Shown: piece after piece, positions 1-5,126 of the stretch
How positions within the stretch are numbered: the stretch's first letter is position 1
Layout of the letters: each line of letters starts with the position of its first letter
From: CAXBMB01 sp963976695
GTDB taxonomy: Bacteria > Pseudomonadota > Alphaproteobacteria > Kiloniellales > DSM-21159
Direction: 5' to 3'
Assembly: GCA_963976695.1 (NCBI GenBank)
Contig: CAXBMB010000121.1
Coordinates: 1-7,703, forward strand
DNA: 7,703 nucleotides
Notes under the pieces: generated by a model
The model's input: the letters and a program-made list of their open reading frames with translations, nothing else
Told to the model about the DNA's origin: nothing
Databases searched by the model: none
Program-made: the position numbers and the translations under genes

Positions 1-204
1 CCACGCGCCATTCCGCAACAGGACGCAAGCAGCGGCCGGGTGCTGGTGCGGTTGCCGGTGGCGGTGACCACCTCGGCCGCGCGCTACGAGCGGGAGGGAT
101 GGCTTTGGCGCGCGCTGCGCAATCTGACGCTGTTGCTGCTGTATTTTCTTGGCCTGCCGCCGCGGCGTCTGGTTGGGTTCTATGCCGCGCGCAACAAGGG
201 GTAG
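1..204 (+). CDS. TIGR04283-like glycosyltransferase, C-terminal part (partial)
   Basis: Frame 1 is open from the window edge to a TAG at 202-204 and gives the last 67 residues of a protein whose start lies outside the window. The segment TTSAARYEREGWLWRALRN, followed by a hydrophobic stretch (LTLLLLYFLGLPPRRLVGFY), resembles the C-terminus of family-2 glycosyltransferases of the TIGR04283 type. There a conserved S-A-R-R/Y-[FY]-E motif precedes an amphipathic, probably membrane-associated helix. The catalytic GT-A domain is not visible, so no donor or acceptor can be named. The next gene begins 6 bases after the stop and belongs to the usual partner family (TIGR04282), which supports both the call and co-transcription. 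The family is named after arsenosugar synthesis, but no arsenic gene is visible here. Family assignment is fairly sure; substrate unknown. Confidence 0.75.
   Translation, partial: PRAIPQQDASSGRVLVRLPVAVTTSAARYEREGWLWRALRNLTLLLLYFLGLPPRRLVGFYAARNKG
196..201 (+). promoter_or_regulatory. Ribosome binding site of the DUF2064 gene
   Basis: AAGGGG lies 9 bases before the ATG at 211 and inside the last codons of the preceding glycosyltransferase gene. It supports the 211 start and suggests translational coupling of the two genes. Confidence 0.65.
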
Positions 205-210
205 CCGCGC

Positions 211-855
211 ATGAAATCCGGACACCTGATCGTCATGTCGCGGGCGCCGCGCTATGGCATGGGCAAGCGTCGGCTGGCGGCGGAGGTCGGCGATCTGGCC
301 GCCTGGCGCTTTCACCGACAGACCACGGCGCTGCTGTTGCGCCGCTTGTCCGGGCCGCCGCACGGGCTGGTGTCCTGGCGCTGTTGGCTGGCGCTGACGC
401 CCGATTCCTGCCTGCGGCGCCCTCGCGGTCTTTGGCCGGCGCCGGGCTGGCGGCTGTTGCCGCAGGGGCGCGGCGACCTGGGGCAGAAAATGGCGCGGCT
501 GCTGTCGCGGCTGCCGCCCGGGCCGGTGGTTCTGGTCGGCTCGGATATTCCCGACCTGGGGCGCGCCCATATCACCGCCGCGTTCAAGGCCCTGGCCCGG
601 GCGCCCTGGGACCATACCCCCTGGGTGCTGGGGCCGGCGCTGGACGAAGGCTATTGGTTGATCGGTTGCCGCCGCCGGCCGCGTTTCCGCTTGCCGGAAA
701 AGGCGGCGCTGAGCTGGGCCAGCTGTCAACAGTTGGCCGCGCTTTTGCAGCAGCAGGAAGGCCGTGCGGTCGAGTTCTTGCCGCCGTTGCGAGACGTTGA
801 CCACAAGGCGGATCTGGTGGCTGTCCGACTTGGAAAGCAGCGCTTGGCGCGTTGA
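211..855 (+). CDS. TIGR04282/DUF2064 family glycosyltransferase-like protein
   Basis: A 214-residue protein of usual length for the DUF2064/TIGR04282 family, which has a GT-A/nucleotidyltransferase-like fold. Visible motifs are an N-terminal VMSRAPRYGMGKRRLA (residues 8-23, corresponding to the family's F-x-K-x-P-x-x-G-x-x-K-T-R-L), DLGQKM (89-94), VGSDIPDL (109-116, acidic metal/nucleotide site), GPALDEGYWLIG (141-152; the family normally has D-G-G-Y, here D-E-G-Y) and RDVD near the C-terminus (194-197). It probably acts in the cytoplasm with the TIGR04283 glycosyltransferase encoded just upstream. The family name mentions arsenosugars, but the pair is widespread without arsenic genes and the true product is unknown. 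The ATG at 211 has a good ribosome site. The gene ends 38 bases before the stop of the convergent nsrR gene, with no clear terminator between them. Confidence 0.85.
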   Translation: MKSGHLIVMSRAPRYGMGKRRLAAEVGDLAAWRFHRQTTALLLRRLSGPPHGLVSWRCWLALTPDSCLRRPRGLWPAPGWRLLPQGRGDLGQKMARLLSRLPPGPVVLVGSDIPDLGRAHITAAFKALARAPWDHTPWVLGPALDEGYWLIGCRRRPRFRLPEKAALSWASCQQLAALLQQQEGRAVEFLPPLRDVDHKADLVAVRLGKQRLAR

Positions 856-893
856 TCGCGCCGCGCCGCCGCCTGGCGTCGGTCGATCCGGGT

Positions 894-1382
894 CTAGCGC
901 ACGGTGGCGGCGATCGGGATGGCGGCGGGGGCTTGCCGCTCGACCGGCTGCGGCAGATTAAGCAGCTCGGCCAAAAAGTGAGAGTTGCTCAGCAGCTCGG
1001 CCAGGGTATAGCGATCCAGCACCCCCAGGAAGGCTTGCAGCGCCTCGTTCAGAATACCGCCCAGCCGACAGTTCGGGCTGATGCGGCAGCTGTCGGTTTC
1101 CGGGGTAAAACATTCCACCAGCGACAGGTCTTCCTCGGTCAGGCGGATCACCGCGCCCAGGCCAATCTGCGCGGCCGGCTTGGCGAGAAACAGTCCGCCC
1201 TTGCGGCCTCGCACCGAGGCCACCAACCCGCTTTGCACCAGTTTGTGCGCCACCTTCATCAGATGGTTTTCTGAAATGCCATAGTGCCGGGCGACTTCCT
1301 TGATGGTGGAAAGCGTCGGAGACTTGATGCCCAGGTAGATCAGCAACCTGAGGGAATAGTCGCTGTAGCGGGTTAGCCGCAT
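894..1382 (-). CDS. nsrR: Rrf2-family NO-sensing transcriptional repressor, NsrR type
   Basis: A 162-residue Rrf2 regulator, slightly longer than typical NsrR because of an Ala/Pro-rich tail. The N-terminal winged helix-turn-helix (about 1-70) includes MRLTRYSDYSLRLLIYL, a recognition helix at ISENHLMKVAHKL and the wing VRGRKGG (57-63). Three cysteines, C91, C99 and C105 (C-x7-C-x5-C within ECFTPETDSCRISPNCRL), match the [Fe-S] ligand set of NsrR, and Asp8 is at the position of the fourth, Asp ligand known in NsrR. IscR has a different cysteine pattern. In known NsrR, nitrosylation of the cluster abolishes DNA binding. The divergent neighbour is a truncated haemoglobin, a natural NO-detoxification target, and the shared promoter region holds an NsrR-like operator. 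The ATG start is supported by AAGGA at 1393-1397, 10 bases upstream. NsrR versus another cysteine-bearing Rrf2 protein: fairly confident. Confidence 0.88.
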   Translation of the reverse strand: MRLTRYSDYSLRLLIYLGIKSPTLSTIKEVARHYGISENHLMKVAHKLVQSGLVASVRGRKGGLFLAKPAAQIGLGAVIRLTEEDLSLVECFTPETDSCRISPNCRLGGILNEALQAFLGVLDRYTLAELLSNSHFLAELLNLPQPVERQAPAAIPIAATVR

Positions 1383-1459
1383 GGCTCAGGTGTCCTTTTT
1401 TCGTTAACCTGCTGGCACAGATGGATGGCGATAAAGTCCAGCATTGCTTGTCGCAGCCA

Positions 1460-1482
1460 AAAATGTATATCAAATGGCTGAA
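1460..1482. promoter_or_regulatory. Candidate NsrR operator in the nsrR/haemoglobin intergenic region
   Basis: The known gammaproteobacterial NsrR site is an 11-1-11 inverted repeat with half-site AANATGYATTT. Here the left half (1460-1470, AAAATGTATAT) differs at one position and the right half (1472-1482, AAATGGCTGAA) at four. The site sits in the only AT-rich part of a 162-base divergent promoter region between an nsrR-like gene and an NO-related haemoglobin, so autoregulation plus control of the haemoglobin is the natural reading. The match was made by eye against a remembered consensus; the alphaproteobacterial consensus may differ. Confidence 0.5.
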
Positions 1483-1490
1483 ATATACAA
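1462..1490 (-). promoter_or_regulatory. Possible nsrR promoter
   Basis: On the minus strand, TTGTAT (1485-1490) and TACATT (1462-1467) are separated by 17 bases and resemble a weak sigma-70 promoter reading into nsrR. The candidate operator covers it, which fits repression by occlusion. The match to consensus is modest (3/6 and 4/6). Confidence 0.3.
1464..1489. repeat. Inverted repeat TGTATAT-N12-ATATACA
   Basis: Perfect 7-bp arms at 1464-1470 and 1483-1489 with a 12-base spacer, overlapping the NsrR-like site. An additional 6-bp dyad, CAGCCA (1454-1459) with TGGCTG (1475-1480), interleaves with it. The dyad could be the real operator instead of the 11-1-11 reading, or a second binding site. 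Confidence 0.6.
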
Positions 1491-1502
1491 AGCCGCCGGC
1501 GC

Positions 1503-1533
1503 GGGCGCCTTGGCGTTGGCGCGCCCCAAGGAG
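1503..1533 (+). promoter_or_regulatory. Haemoglobin leader: Shine-Dalgarno within alternative hairpins
   Basis: AAGGAG (1528-1533) lies 11 bases before the ATG at 1545. CCTTGG (1508-1513) is complementary to CCAAGG (1526-1531), which contains most of the ribosome site. A competing stem, GGGCGC (1503-1508) with GCGCCC (1521-1526), would leave the site free. The ribosome site is well supported; any switching role is inference. Confidence 0.5.
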
Positions 1534-1544
1534 AGATCTGCTAA

Positions 1545-2078
1545 ATGGTCCAAGCAGTAGAAAAGTCACAGCAATTGGAAGGTTTCGAAAGCCCGCAGGC
1601 CGGGCGGCTGTCGGCGCGTGAACGGGCTGCGCAAATTGTCGCAAGAGCCGGGGCGCTGCCGCCCGCGCCGTTCGACGCCATCACCGAAGCCGCCATCGAG
1701 CAGTTGGTGCGCCGGTTTTATGGCCGGGTCTTGACCGATCAAACCTTGGGCCCGGTCTTTGCCGCGGCGATCCCCGGCGATTGGGAGCCTCACTTGACCA
1801 AGATGTTCGCCTTTTGGTCTTCGGTGATGCTGACCAGCGGGCGCTACAAGGGCAATCCCTTCTTGGCCCATGCCCGTCACGACAGCATCGAGGAAGCGCA
1901 TTTTGCCGTTTGGCTGGCCCTTTGGTCGGAAACCGCCGCCAGTCTTTTCGTGCCGGAACTGGCCGCCGAGTTTCGGGCCAAGGCGCAAAATATCGCCCGC
2001 GCCCTGACCGCCGGACTGTTTGCCCTGACCAAATCAACGCCCGCTTCCACCTCCGCGTCCACCGCCGCCGAGGCTTGA
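1545..2078 (+). CDS. Group III truncated haemoglobin (TrHb3)
   Basis: A 177-residue single-domain haemoglobin. The globin core (about 45-160) aligns with Campylobacter jejuni Ctb. The key residues are present: Tyr59 (B10, in RRFYGRVL), His83 (E7, in EPHLTKMFAFW), proximal His109 (F8, in NPFLAHARHD) and Trp123 (G8, in FAVWLALW). There is no two-glycine pattern of groups I and II. It is expected to bind haem in the cytoplasm and take part in NO/O2 chemistry, such as NO detoxification. It is longer than the usual ~130 residues, with about 45 extra N-terminal residues and an Ala/Ser/Thr-rich tail (162-177). The start at 1545 is the one with a good ribosome site. It is divergent from nsrR and probably controlled by it. 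The family is secure; physiological role inferred from context. Confidence 0.92.
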   Translation: MVQAVEKSQQLEGFESPQAGRLSARERAAQIVARAGALPPAPFDAITEAAIEQLVRRFYGRVLTDQTLGPVFAAAIPGDWEPHLTKMFAFWSSVMLTSGRYKGNPFLAHARHDSIEEAHFAVWLALWSETAASLFVPELAAEFRAKAQNIARALTAGLFALTKSTPASTSASTAAEA

Positions 2079-2101
2079 TTGCAGGGCGCGGCTCTGCCGC
2101 C

Positions 2102-2204
2102 AAAAGCCCGCCAGCAGGCCCGATCTTTCCCCGGCCCACCAGCCCGGCGGAGTCGGCCCGGCGAAGGCGCGGTTACGGTGTAGAGATCGCCCGGCGGGTT
2201 TTTT
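2102..2204. terminator. Possible bidirectional terminator between the haemoglobin gene and moaB
   Basis: The two genes converge on this 144-base gap. AAAA-G-CCCGCC (2102-2112) can pair with GGCGGG-TTTT (2193-2202), with one bulged base, and is followed on the plus strand by the rest of a T6 run (2199-2204). On the minus strand the same pairing ends in GGCGGGCTTTT. The enclosed loop is about 80 bases, which is long for an intrinsic terminator, so the call is tentative. Confidence 0.3.
2142..2196 (+). repeat. Three direct copies of GCCCGGCG
   Basis: Exact 8-base copies lie at 2142-2149, 2156-2163 and 2189-2196 in the non-coding gap downstream of the haemoglobin gene. In GC-rich DNA this may be chance. 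The last copy leads directly into the T6 run. Confidence 0.5.
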
Positions 2205-2222
2205 CTTTACCCGATCAAGATT

Positions 2223-2786
2223 CTACCCCGCCGACTGTAAATGCTCGTTCAGCCGGGGCATCAAGTCCACCAGATTGCAAGGCATATGGCGGTTGTCGAG
2301 CTGCCAGCGCAGGATCTCGCCCCACCCATCCTTGCAGGCCCCGGGCGATCCCGGCAAGGCGAAGAGATAGGTGCCGTTGGCGACGCCGCCGAGCGCGCGC
2401 GACTGCATGGTCGAGGTGCCGATCTTGGCAAAGGAGATCCAGCGGAACAGCTCGCCAAAACCCTCGATTTCCTTCTCCATCACCCCCTTGAAGGCCTCGG
2501 GCGTCACGTCGCGGCCGGTGACGCCGGTTCCGCCGGTGGTGATCACCACATCGACCGCGCTGTCGGCGATGCAGTCCTCAAGAAAGGCCTGAATCAGACT
2601 GACTTCATCCTTGCGAACCTCCCGTCGGACGATCCGGTGGCCATCTTCGGTGATCATTTTTTCCAAGGTGTCGCCGGAGCGATCGTTGTCCAGGTCGCGG
2701 CTGTCGGAAACGGTCAACAGGGCAATGTTTACCGGTAAAAACGGCAAGTCCATCTTTAGGCGCTTGCGGTGGTCCTGTGGCTCCAA
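2223..2786 (-). CDS. moaB: Molybdenum cofactor biosynthesis protein MoaB
   Basis: A 187-residue MoaB/MogA-fold protein when read from a TTG start. Motifs are IALLTVSDSRD (21-31), TTGGTGVTGRDVTPEA (83-98, the molybdopterin-binding G-G-T-G loop and conserved Asp93), FGELFRWISFAKIGTSTMQSR (110-130) and GGVANGTYLFALPGSPGAC (133-151). It closely matches E. coli MoaB. Members of this family adenylate molybdopterin before molybdate insertion, although the role of E. coli MoaB itself is unsettled. The TTG at 2784-2786 is preceded at 7 bases by AGGAGGA (2794-2800), whereas the downstream ATG at 2753 (giving 176 residues) has no comparable site; the frame stays open further upstream but looks non-conserved. 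It lies 240 bases downstream of slt on the same strand and probably has its own promoter. No molybdoenzyme gene is in view. Confidence 0.92.
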   Translation of the reverse strand: MEPQDHRKRLKMDLPFLPVNIALLTVSDSRDLDNDRSGDTLEKMITEDGHRIVRREVRKDEVSLIQAFLEDCIADSAVDVVITTGGTGVTGRDVTPEAFKGVMEKEIEGFGELFRWISFAKIGTSTMQSRALGGVANGTYLFALPGSPGACKDGWGEILRWQLDNRHMPCNLVDLMPRLNEHLQSAG

Positions 2787-2793
2787 GGTGTTG

Positions 2794-2800
2794 TCCTCCT
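2794..2800 (-). promoter_or_regulatory. Strong ribosome binding site deciding a TTG start for moaB
   Basis: On the minus strand AGGAGGA is followed by 7 bases and then TTG (2786-2784), in frame with MoaB. This is the best Shine-Dalgarno match in the window. Confidence 0.75.
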
Positions 2801-2828
2801 GGAATCGAGCAAGTTGGATCAGCGCGCG

Positions 2829-2856
2829 GCAAGCGCGGCGATCAACGCGCGCTTGC
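2829..2856. repeat. 9-bp stem-loop in the moaB leader
   Basis: GCAAGCGCG (2829-2837) and CGCGCTTGC (2848-2856) are perfect inverse copies around a 10-base loop. A competing 6-bp stem, CAACGC (2843-2848) with GCGTTG (2855-2860), overlaps the 3' arm. They lie about 40-75 bases upstream of the moaB TTG and would be in its transcript. There is no U-run on the minus strand, so it is not an intrinsic terminator of slt. Confidence 0.6.
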
Positions 2857-2898
2857 GTTGGCCTGAACGCCGGCTTGGGACGCGGATCAGGGATGTTG

Positions 2899-2908
2899 GT
2901 TCTAGAAC
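2899..2908. repeat. 10-bp palindrome GTTCTAGAAC
   Basis: A perfect palindrome in the slt-moaB gap, next to the AT-rich patch GATAATTTGG. It could be an operator near the moaB promoter; no regulator can be named. Confidence 0.4.
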
Positions 2909-2980
2909 GATAATTTGGCGCGGCGACCGGCAAACCGCAACGGAAGATCGGACGACCGATCCGCCTCCAGATCAACGTTC

Positions 2981-3001
2981 GACTCTCGAGAGTCAGACTC
3001 T
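2981..3001. repeat. Nested dyads built from GACTCT/AGAGTC
   Basis: A perfect 14-bp palindrome GACTCTCGAGAGTC (2981-2994) shares its right arm with a second dyad, AGAGTC-A-GACTCT (2989-3001). The hexamer therefore appears in alternating orientation three times. It lies just downstream of the slt stop. Neither strand has a following T-run. Confidence 0.75.
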
Positions 3002-3035
3002 AGACAATCAATCGAGCTCTAGACAATCAATCGAG
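2998..3035. repeat. Exact 19-bp tandem duplication across the slt stop codon
   Basis: CTCTAGACAATCAATCGAG occurs at 2998-3016 and again at 3017-3035 with no spacer and no mismatch. The second copy contains the slt stop (3027-3029) and last codons. Removing one copy would leave the Slt protein unchanged, so the duplication is coding-neutral. Confidence 0.9.
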
Positions 3036-4961
3036 CGCGCGATACTGCGGCCAATTGCCCGAGGCCAGCGCGGCCAGCGACGGCGTGGCTTGGCTGAGCC
3101 GTTGGCGGTAAATCCACAGATTGGTCAGCACCCGCTCGATAAAGGCCCGAGTTTCCTGTGACGGCAGGGTTTCAATGAACAGCAGCGGGTCCTGTAGGTC
3201 GTCCCCCGACTTGGTGAGCTGCCGTTCCCATTTGCGCAGATTGCCCGGACCGGCGTTGTAGGCCGCCGTCATCCGGAACAGGTCGCCCTGCACGGCGGGA
3301 TCTTCCAGCAAGTATTGGATGTAGCGCTGTCCCAGGTCCATGTTGAGGGCCGGATCGAACAGCTTATCTCGGTGGTTGCGCTGCAGGGAGCTGTCCTTGC
3401 TGATATAGCTGGCCGTTGCCGGCATGAGCTGCATCAACCCGCGCGCGCCGTCGCCACTTTTGGCCCGTGGGTTGAAGGCCGATTCCTGGCGCACCAGGGC
3501 AAAAATCAGCGCCCGGTCGATTTGAAAGCCGCTCGCCGGTTGCCACTGCGGCAGCGGATAGGCGGCGGCGGCAACCGAGGCCGGCACGTCGTCCAAGGAC
3601 GGCGAGCCGCTGAGGCTGTTGGCCAGCTTGAAGGAGAAGGTCGAAAGATTGCCGCGCTGGGCCAGGGTCAGCAAGGCGTCGGTTTGATCCGGGTCTTCCC
3701 AGGCGCGGATGGCCAGAAGTTCCTTTTCCGCCAAATCGCGCTGGCCGACCTGGAGCAGCGCGACGGCCCGCTGAGCGCGCTCGTCTTGCAGCAGTTCCAC
3801 CAGCGACACCTGGTCGTAGCCGGGTTGCTGTAGATCGGTGACCGGCGGCAGGGCCAGGGCCTGGCGCGCCAGAAGGCCGTAGAAGGTATAGGGTTGCTCG
3901 GCGGCCAGACGCAGCCACCGGCTGCTGTCTTGCGGCAGGCCGCGCCGTAGAGTCGCCCGCGCCGCCCAGTACGCGCCGGCGGCCCGCATCCAGCCGGAGT
4001 TGCGGGGGCTTTGGGCCAGCGCCTCGAAGCTCTTCGAGGCGGCGTTCAAATCATCCAGTCGCCAGGCCGCCAAGCCGGCAATCCAATAGGCGTCCGGATA
4101 GTCCTTGCCGGACCGCTGCGCCGAGCGCGCCGCCAACTTGTAGGCTTTCTTCGGCTGGCCGTAATAAAGCCAGGCGGCGGCGACGCGGGAATAGCCCTCG
4201 TCGATTTCCACCGGGTCCAGCAGTTGGCTGATCTTCTTGCTTGCCAGCAGCTCTTCGGTCACCGTCAGTCGGGTGTTCAGGACGTTGGCGCGAATTTGCC
4301 GCTTGATGTTGCGCACCTGGCGGCGCAGTTCCTTGCCGCGCTTGCGCGGCGAGCGGTAGCTATAGTCTTCCCGGCTGGCCGGTCTGGGCCAGGAAACGTT
4401 CAGTTTTTCGGGTTTCTGCGGCAGCCGATAATTGGCCGGGCGCCGCTTCAGCGCCAGGCTGTAGATGCGATCCGCCCCGGGATGATCGGCGTAGAGCGCC
4501 ATCCAATCCCGCAACTCCTTGTATTTGGAGCGATAGGCGGTGGGGTGCATGTAACGCTGAAACTGCAGATGGCCAAGCAGCCGGCGGTCGTTCAACTGCG
4601 CGATAAGGTGGTCGGCCTCTTTCCAGAGGCCTTTTTCCTGGGTGGCGAAGATCTGTCGATAGAGGCGAACATCGGCCGGGCCCAGAATGCGGGGCAGACC
4701 GCTGGAGTCCAGCTGGCCCAACCGGGGCAGCGCCGCGGTCTCCTTGGCCGCCGCCGCGCTCTCGCCGCTGGGCAGGAAAAGCAAGACCAGCAGCAGCAGA
4801 AAAGTCAGGCCGGACGCCAGCCCCGACGGCCGGCGCTTTTGCGCTGCGCCGCTGCTTCCGTCTCGCCAAGCCCCGCGCGATTTTCCCCGTTTTTTCGCGA
4901 GGAACGCTGTCGGCCGATGATGATAAGCAACAAGCCCCCCTAGGGCGCGAAGTAAGCGCAC
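3027..4961 (-). CDS. slt: Soluble lytic murein transglycosylase (Slt70-like)
   Basis: A 644-residue exported enzyme that cleaves the MurNAc-GlcNAc bond of peptidoglycan to form 1,6-anhydro-MurNAc ends. A long basic N-region precedes a signal-peptide core (about 49-63, LASGLTFLLLLVLLFLP) and an Ala-rich stretch likely to hold the cleavage site. Residues about 90-460 are helical repeats like the Slt superhelical domain, with a very basic segment at 205-225. The C-terminal SLT domain (about 475-620) has catalytic Glu493 in VRQESAFNPRAKS, GLMQLMPATA (508-517), AYNAGPGN (567-574) and FIETLP (595-600). The start is a GTG (4959-4961) with GAGAGGGG just upstream; no later in-frame ATG, GTG or TTG precedes the signal core. 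It lies alone between two long gaps, so it probably has its own promoter. Confidence 0.93.
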   Translation of the reverse strand: MRLLRALGGLVAYHHRPTAFLAKKRGKSRGAWRDGSSGAAQKRRPSGLASGLTFLLLLVLLFLPSGESAAAAKETAALPRLGQLDSSGLPRILGPADVRLYRQIFATQEKGLWKEADHLIAQLNDRRLLGHLQFQRYMHPTAYRSKYKELRDWMALYADHPGADRIYSLALKRRPANYRLPQKPEKLNVSWPRPASREDYSYRSPRKRGKELRRQVRNIKRQIRANVLNTRLTVTEELLASKKISQLLDPVEIDEGYSRVAAAWLYYGQPKKAYKLAARSAQRSGKDYPDAYWIAGLAAWRLDDLNAASKSFEALAQSPRNSGWMRAAGAYWAARATLRRGLPQDSSRWLRLAAEQPYTFYGLLARQALALPPVTDLQQPGYDQVSLVELLQDERAQRAVALLQVGQRDLAEKELLAIRAWEDPDQTDALLTLAQRGNLSTFSFKLANSLSGSPSLDDVPASVAAAAYPLPQWQPASGFQIDRALIFALVRQESAFNPRAKSGDGARGLMQLMPATASYISKDSSLQRNHRDKLFDPALNMDLGQRYIQYLLEDPAVQGDLFRMTAAYNAGPGNLRKWERQLTKSGDDLQDPLLFIETLPSQETRAFIERVLTNLWIYRQRLSQATPSLAALASGNWPQYRALD

Positions 4962-4999
4962 CGACGTCCCCTCTCAATGACCAGTCTTCTCCGTCTGTG

Positions 5000-5028
5000 A
5001 TTTTATCCGTATCGCCCGCGCAAAACCA
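5000..5028 (-). promoter_or_regulatory. Possible slt promoter
   Basis: On the minus strand, TAAAAT (5000-5005) is a good -10 match about 38 bases before the GTG start. TGGTTT at 17 bases further upstream (5023-5028) is a poor -35. A second AT-rich element lies at 5041-5060. Low confidence. Confidence 0.25.
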
Positions 5029-5076
5029 GCCAAAGCAGCAGTAATTTATTTTAAGATTACGACTCAAGATCTTAGA

Positions 5077-5096
5077 TGGCTTGGCGCGCCAGGCCA
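5077..5096. repeat. Near-perfect 20-bp palindrome upstream of slt
   Basis: TGGCTTGGCGCGCCAGGCCA pairs with itself at 9 of 10 positions; the exception is T5081 opposite G5092. Its core is the 10-bp palindrome TGGCGCGCCA. It could be an operator or, as RNA, a stable hairpin. Confidence 0.7.
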
Positions 5097-5126
5097 GTCG
5101 TGATGCGAGCCGACGGCAAGGGTTAA

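Noticed and set aside
99..800. A 233-residue plus-strand reading frame overlapping the glycosyltransferase and DUF2064 genes
   Set aside because: Its product is Ala/Gly/Arg low complexity with no motif. It is a GC-rich shadow of the gene at 211-855, which has clear family motifs.
2787..2970. Molybdenum cofactor riboswitch upstream of moaB
   Set aside because: Hairpins are present, but I cannot recognise the multi-stem architecture of the Moco RNA, so no riboswitch is claimed.
2787..2975. Longer MoaB with 63 extra N-terminal residues starting at 2975
   Set aside because: The extension is Arg/Pro-rich with no MoaB similarity, runs through the hairpin region and lacks a ribosome site as good as that of the TTG at 2786.
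2998..3035. CRISPR-like repeat
   Set aside because: Only two copies, directly abutting with no spacer. A tandem duplication, not an array.
4011..4943. A 310-residue plus-strand frame opposite slt
   Set aside because: It is antisense to a well-supported transglycosylase and shows no domain; an artefact of high GC.
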